Below are positions 32,044 through 41,629 of a stretch of 64,000 nucleotides of DNA, piece by piece. Position 1 is the first letter of the stretch. Each line of letters begins with the position of its first letter. The position numbers were made by a program, and so were the translations under genes. The notes beneath the pieces are model-generated. The model was not told where the DNA came from. It saw only the letters and a program-made list of their open reading frames with translations, and did no database searches. The stretch comes from Candidatus Methanobinarius endosymbioticus (lineage in GTDB: Archaea; Methanobacteriota; Methanobacteria; Methanobacteriales; Methanobacteriaceae): contig NIZT01000070.1 in assembly GCA_003315655.1 (NCBI GenBank), positions 1-64,000 of the forward strand. The letters are read 5' to 3'.

Positions 32044-32913
32044 TTATCTAATATTTCCTATTGGATAAGAACCCAATATTTTTATATAAGATACTTTATC
32101 TTCAATAATATTTAAAATATTCTTTATTTCTTTTTCATCCCTGCGGCCTTCAAAATCCACAAAAAATATGTATTTTCCAAGCCCTTCTTTTATATGGTAT
32201 AGATTCGTTTTTTGTCAAGTTTATGGCATTTTTTGCAAAAATTCCTAAAATATCATGAAGCCCACCAGGATTATCATCAAAAAGAGAAAATAATATGGAA
32301 GTTTTATCTTTTCCAGCGGATTTAGTATATTTTTGGACAAAACAACAAACTTAGTTTGATTATTTTTTATATCTTCAATATTCTTGTCAATAGCTTTTAA
32401 ACCATAAATTTCAGCTGCTTTCAGTCCCAATAACAGCAATTCCTTTATTTCCTTTAATTGATTTAGTTGCAGCAGCTGTACTCAAAGTAAAATGAGTTTT
32501 CATATTGTGGTTTTCTAAATAATTTTAACATTGAGCTAAAGCTTGTGAATGAGAGTAAACATCCTTAATTTCTGAAAAATCATCAATATTATTATAAATT
32601 TCTTTATCAACCAGAAGGGTTATGACTAACTGGAATAATTATCTCTTTTTCAATATTAAGGTCGATTTTATGGGCGAATAAGTCTAAAGTTAAACCAACA
32701 GGCCCTTCAATAGAATTTTCTATGGGAACTATACCTTTTGAACATTCCCCAATAATTACAGAAGGGATCGAACAATAAGAAATCAAACTACCCTTTAAAA
32801 TAGAAGCTGCTTCACGAGTAAAGGTTTCACTGGGACCTAAAAAAGTAATCTTATTGAGAGTTTCATCGTTAGTTTTTATTATCTTTCAAATTACTTTTTA
32901 TATTATCTTTCAT
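32044..32913 (-). pseudogene. pheA: Prephenate dehydratase, broken by several frameshifts
   Basis: PheA converts prephenate to phenylpyruvate in phenylalanine synthesis. From ATG 32913 the frame is lost after 14 codons, then recovers as KITFLGPSETFTREAASIL, and continues with CSKGIVPIENSIEGPVGLTLD and HNPSG. Another frame holds AAEIYGLKAI and NIEDIKNNQTKFVVLSK (substrate-binding region), and further shifts give the ACT domain (SILFSLFDDNPGGLHDILG, then LGKYIFFVDFEGRRDE) ending at 32044. All family blocks are in the right order, but at least five indels separate them. The flanking CBS gene is intact. Confidence 0.85.
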
Positions 32914-32979
32914 ACTATCTTTTTAAATTAATTTATATGATTATATTATAAAGATACTATAATTAGAATAGCTAAGAAG

Positions 32980-33804
32980 CTATTCTCCAAATTCCAAATC
33001 AACAATTAATCCTAATAAATCAGATTGAGTTACAATACCCACAACTTGGTCATCATCATTGATTAGTGGATAACCGTTATACCCAGTTTCTAACATATCA
33101 TTAGCTACATCTGATACAGTAGAATTAGAAGATAATTTTTTCACATTAAATGACATTACATCTTCTACAAATATATTTTTTACCTGTGTTCTTTGATGTT
33201 TGTCTGGAACGTGTTTTCTAAATGAAGTAAATGCTCTCGCTATATCTTTAGAAGTTAAGATTCCTACAAGTTCATTATTTTCATTTATCAACAATCTTCC
33301 TATATTAGAGTCTTTTATAACTCTTATTGCATGAACTAATCTGTCCTGACTTGATACTGAAATTATTTCACTACTCATAATCTCTTCAGCTAATATCTTT
33401 TCATAAGCTTTTCCTTTACAAATATCGATAAAGTCAGATTTAGTGATTATTCCCACTAAATCCCCTTCAGAAATAACTGTTAGTGCACCAATATTTTTTT
33501 CAAGAATTAATTGAGCTGCTTCTGCGATATCCATAGATTTTTCAGCAGTAATAACTTCTTTTACCATAACAGTAGATATATGAAAATGCGAAGGAGCCAA
33601 ATTTCCATATTTTGAGGACCCTAATTTTGTAGCTATATCTTTTTCTGAAATTATTCCTACAAGTTCTTTTTCATGGTTTTCATTGGTGTTAATAACAGGT
33701 ATTCTAGATATTTTGTGTTTTTTCATTAATCTGAGAGCATCACAAACGTTTTGGTCTTTATCAATAGTAACTAACTCTTCAGACATTAAATTTTTTATTT
33801 GCAT
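32980..33804 (-). CDS. Protein with four CBS domains (first of a tandem pair)
   Basis: A 274-residue protein made only of CBS motifs, which typically bind adenine nucleotides in pairs (Bateman modules). Four repeats begin around LMSEELVTIDKDQNV, VMVKEVITAEKSMDI, IMSSEIISVSSQDRL and VMSFNVKKLSSNSTV, each followed by a G-I-[IV]-[ST]-x-x-D-like end (GIISEKDIA, GIITKSDFI, GILTSKDIA, GIVTQSDLL). The start at ATG 33804 follows GGTGG; the open frame extends to a TTG that would overlap that site. A second four-CBS gene lies 171 bp upstream in the same direction. The target regulated by these proteins is unknown. Confidence 0.88.
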   Translation of the reverse strand: MQIKNLMSEELVTIDKDQNVCDALRLMKKHKISRIPVINTNENHEKELVGIISEKDIATKLGSSKYGNLAPSHFHISTVMVKEVITAEKSMDIAEAAQLILEKNIGALTVISEGDLVGIITKSDFIDICKGKAYEKILAEEIMSSEIISVSSQDRLVHAIRVIKDSNIGRLLINENNELVGILTSKDIARAFTSFRKHVPDKHQRTQVKNIFVEDVMSFNVKKLSSNSTVSDVANDMLETGYNGYPLINDDDQVVGIVTQSDLLGLIVDLEFGE

Positions 33805-33975
33805 ACAAACCACCAATTAATTTATAATGTTTTTAAATTGCTTAATATTAATTTATAGTAATCTATAATAATGTATAGTAAGTTATAGTAAACTATATCA
33901 TTTTATGTTAAATTAAGTTAATTAATTTCAATGAATTTCAATTTATCTTAATTTACATTAATTTGAATTAAAAAC

Positions 33976-34920
33976 TTATTTTTTCATTGCTCTTAAAACA
34001 TCACTTTCAGTAATAATTCCTAAAAGTTCTCCATTTTTGACTACAGGAACACCCCCAATATCATTTTGACTTAATAATTCACATAAATCTCCTAATCTAG
34101 TTAAAGGTTCAATTGTAGTTACTTTTTTTTCCATTATTTCAGAGATTTTAGTTTCTAAAACTTCAAGTCCACTATTAGATTCCATTTTACTGAATAATTT
34201 CTTATCCCCTAAGAATTTTAAAACATCATTAGAAGTTACAATTCCTTCTAATTCTTCTTTTTCACCATGTGCAGCAGTGTCTTCAATAGCTTTTCCCATA
34301 ATTGGAATTCTTCTCAATTTGTTTCTAACCATTATCTTAGAAACACTTTCAATAGGTGTTCCAGGAGTAGTTGTGATAACATCTTTACTCATATAGTTTT
34401 CTACTAATTCATCAGTTAAAACACCAGCCATAGCTAGAACAAAATCTCTTTCAGTTATAATTCCAACTAATTTTTCATTATCTACAATAGGAAGAGCTCC
34501 AACATCAGATTCTAACATTGCTCCAATAGAATCATTGATTGAGTCTTTATTTGTCATGAATTTGACATCTCGAGTCATTATTTCTCTCACAGACTCATTT
34601 ATTGCTGCCAAAAAATTATCCTTATATTTTTCTTCCATGAGATTAAATTTGTCTCCCCCTCCTAGGAAATTTAAAATATCCATAGCTGTTACTATTCCTA
34701 AAAGTTTTTCTGATCCTGGATCTGTAACTGGGAGCCTTCTAAACTTATTTTCCACCATAACTTCAGCGACTTCTTTTATACTAATACTAGGAGGAACCGA
34801 AACAACTTCTTTTTTAGTTAAAGTCATTATGTCTCCTTCATGTTCTGAAATTCTGGTTTCATGTTCTACAGAACCTCTTTCCATAGATTTTCTTAAGTTT
34901 ATGGCACTTTTATCTTTCAT
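33976..34920 (-). CDS. Protein with four CBS domains (second of a tandem pair)
   Basis: 314 residues. After a charged N-terminal 25 residues (KSMERGSVEHETRISEHEGD) come four CBS repeats: MTLTKKEVVSVPPS, IMTRDVKFMTNKDS, YMSKDVITTTPGTP and IMEKKVTTIEPLTR, each closed by a GI[VI]T-type segment (GIVTAMDIL, GIITERDFV, GIVTSNDVL, GIITESDVL). The third repeat has a short charged insertion (DTAAHGEKEELE). I start at ATG 34920, preceded by AGAGGTG; a TTG upstream would overlap it. It is a paralogue of the neighbouring CBS gene and probably arose by duplication. No partner domain is visible, so the ligand and target are unknown. Confidence 0.88.
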   Translation of the reverse strand: MKDKSAINLRKSMERGSVEHETRISEHEGDIMTLTKKEVVSVPPSISIKEVAEVMVENKFRRLPVTDPGSEKLLGIVTAMDILNFLGGGDKFNLMEEKYKDNFLAAINESVREIMTRDVKFMTNKDSINDSIGAMLESDVGALPIVDNEKLVGIITERDFVLAMAGVLTDELVENYMSKDVITTTPGTPIESVSKIMVRNKLRRIPIMGKAIEDTAAHGEKEELEGIVTSNDVLKFLGDKKLFSKMESNSGLEVLETKISEIMEKKVTTIEPLTRLGDLCELLSQNDIGGVPVVKNGELLGIITESDVLRAMKK

Positions 34921-35486
34921 TTCTACACCTCTAGAGATATAAGGCAACGAATCAACTATTTAAAATGGAAAATTCATTGTAAATTCAGAGATTTTATAAC
35001 TCTCATTATTGATTAATATATAATATAATAGACTTTTATAATCATAAATACCTTTTTATTTAATTTTATATAAAAAGAGATTCAATTGACCACTTTGTTT
35101 ATTTATTTAATAATTAATTAATTTTTCATTTTACTAATACATTTTTTAGATAACTGTTTTCATAATACAAATATATATTTTATAAAAAGCTTTTTAATAA
35201 AATAATTTTTAATAAAAATATTCTTTAATAAAATAATATTTAAAAATATTAATTTATTATTATTTTTTATTATATAATCAATGATATTTAATGTTTTAAT
35301 ATAATTAATGTTTTATAATATTAATTTAATAATAACTAATACATATCTCACGATACATATAACGAATTACTTATCTATTGAATTATATAATAAAATTATA
35401 ATATAAAAAACTATTTAATTTTATAAAAATATAATAAATAAAAAAATATGTTATGAAATATTATAAAAAGTAAATCAATAAACTAA
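34921..35486. other. AT-rich intergenic region
   Basis: 566 bp between queE and the CBS pair, with the CBS promoter expected at its left edge. Runs such as tttttaataaaat recur, but no gene, structured RNA or terminator with a GC-rich stem is visible. Confidence 0.4.
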
Positions 35487-36287
35487 TTATTCAATATTAA
35501 GAAATCTATGAATTTGAGGAATAGTCAATACTTCAACATATTGACCTATAGTTTCTGAAAATTTAAATAATAAGTTACTTTGATTTTTCCATTGATCAAC
35601 AGGACTAACTGGTTGAATAACAATTGGAATTCTTGTATTATGATTATTTTTATTATAGTTATTTATATTAATATCTTTATCTATAGTATTATAAAGATTA
35701 AATACATTAGATAATTCTTTTCCTATTTTTTCTAGAGTAGCCAATTCTGTTGAAGGAAATACTACTAATTTGCAATAAAATCTTTTTTTAAGTTTTATCA
35801 GCGATTTTATTGACATTAATTCATTTTCAAAAATTTCATCTTTCCAATTTTGAGAAATTTGTTCTTTAAGCTTAATATCCAAAGATACGCAATCAATTTT
35901 ATCAATATTAGCTAATAAATCTGGTAAAGTTCCATTAGTTTCAATCATTATTTTAACATCAATTTTATTTGATTTTGTATTATATATTTTATCAGTTCCC
36001 GCATCAGTTAGTTTATTAACCATTTCATTGATAAATTCAGCATATAAAAGAGGTTCTCCTCCAGTGAAAGAAATAGAGTGTAAGTCAGAAGTTTTAAGAC
36101 CTTTAATTTTTTCAACAACTTCATCAACAGACATTAAAATTCCACTATCAGTAGATTGACTACTAGCAATATCACAGTAATCACAACTTAAATTACATCC
36201 TGCAAAACGGACAAATATTTGTCTTCTTCCTATCCAAAGGCCTTCTCCTTGAAAACTTGAAAAAATCTCAACTATAGGTACTTTCAT
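35487..36287 (-). CDS. queE: 7-carboxy-7-deazaguanine synthase (radical SAM)
   Basis: Converts 6-carboxy-tetrahydropterin to 7-carboxy-7-deazaguanine on the route to preQ0, used for archaeosine in archaeal tRNA. MKVPIVEIFSSFQGEGLWIG at the start, the 4Fe-4S motif FAGCNLSCDYC (CxxxCxxC) and SFTGGEPLLY are diagnostic. I start at ATG 36287, preceded by AGAAGGA; the frame is open further upstream but homology begins here. At 266 residues it is longer than usual because of an Asn-rich insertion (INNYNKNNHNT) near residue 215. It is downstream of queD in the same direction. Confidence 0.93.
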   Translation of the reverse strand: MKVPIVEIFSSFQGEGLWIGRRQIFVRFAGCNLSCDYCDIASSQSTDSGILMSVDEVVEKIKGLKTSDLHSISFTGGEPLLYAEFINEMVNKLTDAGTDKIYNTKSNKIDVKIMIETNGTLPDLLANIDKIDCVSLDIKLKEQISQNWKDEIFENELMSIKSLIKLKKRFYCKLVVFPSTELATLEKIGKELSNVFNLYNTIDKDININNYNKNNHNTRIPIVIQPVSPVDQWKNQSNLLFKFSETIGQYVEVLTIPQIHRFLNIE

Positions 36288-36345
36288 AAAAATCCTTCTA
36301 AATATAATATAAATTAAAGTATAGAAATTCAGATAAAAGATATAT

Positions 36346-36960
36346 TTATTCCTTTTTAAAGAAAGCCCCTTGACCAATTCCTTCATTTACACATACAGCA
36401 ACTGAATCGATTTTATATTCTTTTTCTTTTAAATCTTCAAAAATAATATTTGCAAAATATTGAGATAAATCTTCAGCAGAACTGTGTTTTAATGGTAAAA
36501 GAATACAATCTTCCATAGGGAATTTATAATCTTTATTTTTTATAGTAAATTCAACATAATCCTTATTATAAAAATCCAATACAGATAAATCACTATTGTC
36601 TAAAAAATCATTTGAAGAGTCATTTGAAGAATTTTCTGTTTCAGATTTTTTAGAATTATCAGAAGAATCAAATTCATCGTTTTCAGATTTTTCAAAAGCT
36701 GTTAATTCTTTAAATTTCATATTTTTATTGTTAATTGGAATTAAAACTCTATGATCTAACTTTTTACATATAGTTCTAACTGAATTTTTTACATCTTTAA
36801 AATCAGCTACAAATTCATAGTCTCCAAATCTATCTCCTTCAATTTCTACATCAACAAAGTAAGAATGACCATGAATAAATCCGCAAGAGGTATGTACAGG
36901 TATTATATGAGCTGAAGAAAATCTTAATCCTGCATTGATTCCATTAATCATAATTTTCAT
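36346..36960 (-). CDS. queD: 6-carboxy-5,6,7,8-tetrahydropterin synthase
   Basis: Makes 6-carboxytetrahydropterin, the substrate of QueE. The zinc site is visible as [20 protein letters not shown] (three His and the catalytic Cys), and the C-terminal part has [17 protein letters not shown] and [12 protein letters not shown] with the conserved Glu. The 204-residue length exceeds the usual 120-160 because of a Ser/Asn/Asp-rich insertion of about 50 residues (roughly 80-130), which should be a surface loop. Its start at ATG 36960 has AAGGAG 5-10 bp upstream. It is followed after 58 bp by queE and preceded by the DUF366 gene. Confidence 0.92.
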   Translation of the reverse strand: MKIMINGINAGLRFSSAHIIPVHTSCGFIHGHSYFVDVEIEGDRFGDYEFVADFKDVKNSVRTICKKLDHRVLIPINNKNMKFKELTAFEKSENDEFDSSDNSKKSETENSSNDSSNDFLDNSDLSVLDFYNKDYVEFTIKNKDYKFPMEDCILLPLKHSSAEDLSQYFANIIFEDLKEKEYKIDSVAVCVNEGIGQGAFFKKE

Positions 36961-37041
36961 TATTTTTACTCCTTTTATTAATAGATTAATAATCAGTATT
37001 TATGTATTTTTAAATAATTCATATTTTGTTATAATATCCTG

Positions 37042-37659
37042 TTATAACAAGTTAGTTTTACTTATATCTAATTCAATATCTTTTAATTCATCTATATAAC
37101 TTTCAACCACATTGTTTATAATATCCATAATATTATCTTCATTGAAACAAATATTATCAGGACCTCGATACAATTCAAAAAGACCTATTGTATCAACATC
37201 ATCAGGTGTCCCATCACTTGTCATATTGACACCTAAATGGATTTTCATAGAACTAGCTGAAACAGTAGCTATTGAAACCGTAAGTTTTTGAAGTTTATCA
37301 AAAGTTCCATGGTTAGAAACAATGTAAATGTCATCTCCTTTACGAAGAGAAAATACACCTTTTTTAGATAGTTCTTCTTTTAAGGCTATTACTAGTAATC
37401 TTTGACGCATATAAGCTATTCTTAAATTAGCTGGCTGTTGATCAAAATGCTCAACTATGAAATTAATCATATTATCAGATTTGATTTCTAATCCAACATC
37501 TTCAAAATCTTTGAGATTTTCAGGAGAAATGTTCATTGACCCAATCCAAGTGATAATACTTGAACCTTTTATTCCAAATGATTTAAAAGCCCATGATTGA
37601 TCTATTTGGCTTCCATTGTATTCAAAATTTTCATTAATATGTTTGTGATTGATTAACAT
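37042..37659 (-). CDS. DUF366 family protein
   Basis: A protein of about 205 residues belonging to an uncharacterised, mainly archaeal family. Matching features are QIDQSWAFKSFGIKGSSIITWIG, the stretch FEDVGLEIKSDNMINFIVEHF, and LRIAYMRQRLLVIALKEEL. The C-terminal part has SIATVSASSMKIHLGVNM and ends in a helix. I place the start at ATG 37659; ATGs at 37668 and 37704 are alternatives with no better ribosome binding site. It is 81 bp upstream of queD in the same direction, so it may take part in deazaguanine (archaeosine) metabolism. That link is inference from position. Confidence 0.72.
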   Translation of the reverse strand: MLINHKHINENFEYNGSQIDQSWAFKSFGIKGSSIITWIGSMNISPENLKDFEDVGLEIKSDNMINFIVEHFDQQPANLRIAYMRQRLLVIALKEELSKKGVFSLRKGDDIYIVSNHGTFDKLQKLTVSIATVSASSMKIHLGVNMTSDGTPDDVDTIGLFELYRGPDNICFNEDNIMDIINNVVESYIDELKDIELDISKTNLL

Positions 37660-37944
37660 GTAAATCATATAAATTTGTAATAATAAATTTAACGAATAAT
37701 TCAAATATAAAATAATATCATCATCAATATTATAATTAACATTAGAATTAATATAAAATAATATAATTTAATAAATAATATATGTTTTAACTCAATATAT
37801 AAATTATGTAAAAATAAAAATAATAATTATAATAATAACTTATATAAAAAAAATTTATTAAAAACGAATTTTAACAGCCCAATAATTTAGAAATATTGAA
37901 TTTATAATAAAAATATTAATTATAAAGATTATAGGAAGTAAATT

Positions 37945-39060
37945 ATGAAAATCAGAACAAGAGATTTTATTTATACAACTGATGATTTATTTTTTGCATC
38001 TACTAATTATCTTCATCCAAAAGATAGGTTTATTTCATTTTTAAGATATATACCAGATGAAAATGGAGATCGAGAAAAAAATGGAAGAAATTATTCTAAA
38101 GTTAGCTCAGAAGAAGCATATTCGTATCTTAGAAAAAATCATCCCGAATATTTATATTATTATGATGTTAGCCAAGTTGAAATGATGGGAGTTCCTTTAG
38201 ATAAAGTAAAAGATGTTATTAAACCTGAAGAAAGACTTAATGAAATAATGGCTAGTGAAAAAGAAAATCCTTCAAATAATCCCCTATTAGAAAAATTACT
38301 AAATGTAGCTGATTTTTTTCATTATATTGCAGGAATAGATTATAATAATTTAGGAATTTCTGGTTCAATTCTCCCTAATCTTCAAAAACAAACGGTTTCA
38401 GACATTGATTTCGTTATTTATGGACTTGAAAATCATGGAAAAGCTATGAAAACTTTTAAAAAATTTAAAAATAAAGAAATAGCTATTAAAATAAAAAAAA
38501 CAAATATAGTGAAAAAAATAACTCTTAATTCAATAAAAGATAGCTATTGGGAAAGAATATATAATAAAAGAATGAAAGATTCTAGCTTAACAAAAAAAGA
38601 ATTTTGTTGGTATGAAGACAGAAAATACAATAGAGGAATAATAAATGGAACTTTGTTTGATATTTTAGCTACCCGTAATTGGAATGAAGTTCAAGGTATC
38701 TGGGGAGATACAATATATGAACCAGTGGGAATAGCTAAAATAGAAGCAACTGTTGAAGATGTCATAGATTCTTTTGATAATCCTGCAACTTATAAAGTAA
38801 ATGATATTAATGTTTTAGAAGTTGTAAAAGGAAATGAAGATCTTATAAAACAAATATCTGAAATTGCTTCATTTACTCATACTTATGCAGGCCAAGCTGT
38901 TGAAAAAGAAGAAATAATAGCTAAAGGTAAAGTAGAAAAAGTTTTAAAGAAAAAAAATAGTGGAAATGGGAAAGAAGAAGAAAGTTACAGATTAATAGTT
39001 GGTACTACTAGAGAATCTATTGATGAATTTATTAAATTAAAAAACATTCCTATAAATTAA
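37945..39060 (+). CDS. Predicted nucleotidyltransferase (COG1665-like)
   Basis: A 371-residue archaeal protein. The nucleotidyltransferase core is marked by GISGSILPNLQKQTVSDIDF (GS ... DxD pattern, here SDIDF) near residues 132-152, inside a region of charged helices. The N-terminal part (RTRDFIYTTDDLFFASTNYL) and the ending VGTTRESIDEFI are typical of the family. Its substrate is not established. ATG 37945 is preceded by ATAGGAAG. It diverges from the DUF366 gene across 240 bp. It is intact, unlike the next gene downstream. Confidence 0.75.
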   Translation: MKIRTRDFIYTTDDLFFASTNYLHPKDRFISFLRYIPDENGDREKNGRNYSKVSSEEAYSYLRKNHPEYLYYYDVSQVEMMGVPLDKVKDVIKPEERLNEIMASEKENPSNNPLLEKLLNVADFFHYIAGIDYNNLGISGSILPNLQKQTVSDIDFVIYGLENHGKAMKTFKKFKNKEIAIKIKKTNIVKKITLNSIKDSYWERIYNKRMKDSSLTKKEFCWYEDRKYNRGIINGTLFDILATRNWNEVQGIWGDTIYEPVGIAKIEATVEDVIDSFDNPATYKVNDINVLEVVKGNEDLIKQISEIASFTHTYAGQAVEKEEIIAKGKVEKVLKKKNSGNGKEEESYRLIVGTTRESIDEFIKLKNIPIN

Positions 39061-39518
39061 AACCTTATTAAGGTTAAATTTATACTGTTTATTTTTTATT
39101 TAAATAAATAAAAATAGAAATTAATAAATTCATATGTCACAATATGACTATATATCTATATTTCTTATTCATATTTAATAATTTTAATATATTTTTAATT
39201 TATTTTACATATTCTATTTTACTTATTCTATTATTTAATTATATTTTATTAGTTCTATTTTATTTAGTTTATATTCAGATTATATGCTATATTACATTTT
39301 AATTAATATTTTTTGTTTATTTTTAATAAATATTATTTTATAAAATTGTTTTTCACTTAATTTTTTTTTATTTATTTATAATTTAAAAAATACCAAGACA
39401 AAAAATATTAAATATAAAACACATAAATATGATTAAATAATAAAGAATTAGACTAATAAAATATAAAGATATATGAAAATATTGATTATTCTGTTTTATT
39501 TATATTTGAGGAGATTTA
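39061..39518. other. AT-rich intergenic region
   Basis: 458 bp before the broken hom gene. aaccttattaaggtt at 39061-39075 is a short hairpin directly after the nucleotidyltransferase stop and may terminate it. GAGGAGA at 39508-39514 is the hom ribosome binding site. Nothing else is recognised. Confidence 0.4.
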
Positions 39519-40784
39519 ATGAGTGATAACGAAATAAATACATGATTTATTGGTTTTGGAACCATAGGAACGAGTTGTAGAAATATTCAACAAAAATCAA
39601 GATAGCCTTTCTGCAAAATGTGGAAAACAAGTAAAGCTTAAAAAAGTAGCTGATCTCGATATTACTACTGATAGAGGAGTAAAAATAGTTGAAATATCTT
39701 GACCACCGATGTTAATAATGTTTTAGAAAGTGATGACATCGATATTGTAATTGAGCTAGTTGGTGGCTATGAACCTGCCAGAACATTTATATTAAAAGCT
39801 ATGAAAATGGAAAACATGTTGTTTCTGCAAATAAAGCATTAATAGCTAAAATTGGGAAGAATTAATAGAAACAGCAGATAAAAACAATATAAGATTTTCA
39901 TTTGAAGCTATTGTTGGAGGAGGCATACCTGTACTTCAACCATTAAATGAATGTTTAGCTACAAACCGTTTTGAAGCAATATATGGAATAATGAATGGAA
40001 CAGCCAACTATATTATTAACAAAAATGAGCGAAGATGGTTCAAATTTTGAAGATGTTTTAAAAGAAGCTCAAAAAGGGTCATGCAGAAGCTGATCCAACA
40101 TTTGATATTGAAGGGCATGATACTGCTCAAAAAATTAATTGTATTTACTAAACTTGGATTTGGAGAATATGTTTCACAAGAAAAGTTTCATGTTGAAGGT
40201 ATCACTGAAATAACACCTGAAGATGTAGAATTTGCTAAAAATGAATTAAATCACGTAGTTAAATTATTAGGAATAGCTAAAAAAACTGATAATGGATTAG
40301 AAATTAGAGTTCATCCAACTTTCCTCCTAAAGATCACTTACTAGCAGCTGTCAATGATGTATTCAATGCAATTTATTTAGTTGGTGATTTTGTGGGACCA
40401 GTTATGTTATATGGTCAAGGAGCACGAGGAATGGCTACAGCTAGTGCCGTAGTTGGTGATTGTCTTGATATTATATTTACTGAAGGTAAAAAAATTAGCT
40501 ATGGTCCAGTTGAATCAAAAGTCCAATCCATTAAAAGCATGGGAGATGTTTCATCAAAATATTATATTAGCTTATCTGCATTAGACAAACCAGGAGTTCT
40601 TCAAACAATTACAGGAACATTAAACGAAAGTAATATAAGTATTGAATCTATAACACAAAAAACAAACTCAAAAAACAAATCAGTCCAGATTATTATTGTT
40701 ACTCATGAAACTACTGAAAATAAAATCCAAAAAGCTATAAAAAATATAAATAATTTAGAAGAAGTTAAAGAAAAAAGTAAATAA
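39519..40784 (+). pseudogene. hom: Homoserine dehydrogenase with C-terminal ACT domain, heavily frameshifted
   Basis: Homoserine dehydrogenase reduces aspartate semialdehyde on the way to threonine and methionine. GAGGAGA precedes ATG 39519, but an in-frame TGA follows after eight codons. All family blocks can be read in order across changing frames: IGFGTIGT (NAD loop), [92 protein letters not shown], and an ACT domain (SLSALDKPGVLQTITG) ending at 40784. I count at least seven indels plus the stop. Neighbouring genes have none. No functional enzyme can be made from this copy. Confidence 0.9.
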
Positions 40785-40979
40785 TAATCTCTTTTCTATT
40801 TTTTCTAATATTTCTTCCAATAATTTTATTAATTTTTCATGATCATTAGATCTAATTTTATCTGTTTCCTTAATTAATTTTTAAGTATCATTTTCTATAG
40901 ATTTCACTGTTTTTTTATTTTCTATTATTGATTTTTTAATTTGATATAACATATTATTGTAATTTATTTCTTCATTAAC

Positions 40980-41306
40980 TTATGATAACAATGTGTGATA
41001 AATAAACACAATACTTGCACTTCCTAATCCTACTGAAGATATGGATAAAAATATGCTTACATCAGGATTAATAGGTTTTGCAAATAATAAAACAATGTAT
41101 ATTGCCCATAATCCTATTAAAATTAATATTATAACCAATACTCCTTTTCTAACTTTTTGTTGAGATTCTTTAATAGAATTTTTACCTTCTATAATTCTTT
41201 CATATATTTCTTCATCACTAAGTTCTTCAGTTGATTCAATATCATGGGCTGCTAAAACTTCTTTAATATCATCAACAGCTGATTCAACATCTTTTTCAGA
41301 AGTCAT
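40980..41306 (-). CDS. Small two-pass membrane protein, probably truncated
   Basis: 108 codons from ATG 41306. An acidic helical N-terminus (VESAVDDIKEVLAAHDIES, EELSDEEIYERI) is followed by two membrane segments (LVIILILIGLWAIYIVLLF and IFLSISSVGLGSASIVFIY). Beyond the TAA at 40982 the same frame stays open as a charged helical tail (VNEEINYNNMLYQIKKSII), meets a second TAA at 40883, and continues (KLIKETDKIRSNDHEKLIKL) to a stop at 40757. Both TAA codons could come from CAA (Gln) by one C-to-T change. The original protein may thus have been about 180 residues with a coiled-coil end. No family recognised. Confidence 0.55.
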   Translation of the reverse strand: MTSEKDVESAVDDIKEVLAAHDIESTEELSDEEIYERIIEGKNSIKESQQKVRKGVLVIILILIGLWAIYIVLLFAKPINPDVSIFLSISSVGLGSASIVFIYHTLLS

Positions 41307-41629
41307 GGAAAATTATATGCAAATTCTAACTATAAAAATTTAACTATAATATAAAAAATTGTTATAATACAACAATTATTTTTTCTTATTATTATTATTT
41401 TTTTTATTCTGAATTTATATTATAAAAGAATGAGTTTCAGAGTTTATATTAAAAAATAAGTTATTTAAATAAATTTTTAGCTAAAATATTAATATTTAGA
41501 TGAAAAAAGAAAAAGTTTATAAAATATAGTAATAAAATAATTAATAATAGTAATAATAAATGAGGGTATTGGTAAAAACATGAAATATTAATGAAATTAA
41601 AATAGCACGTTATGACAAAAAGGAATAAA
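41307..41629. other. AT-rich divergent intergenic region
   Basis: 323 bp between the leftward membrane protein and the rightward Cas4-like remnant. It should contain both promoters. No gene or strong hairpin is seen. Confidence 0.35.
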
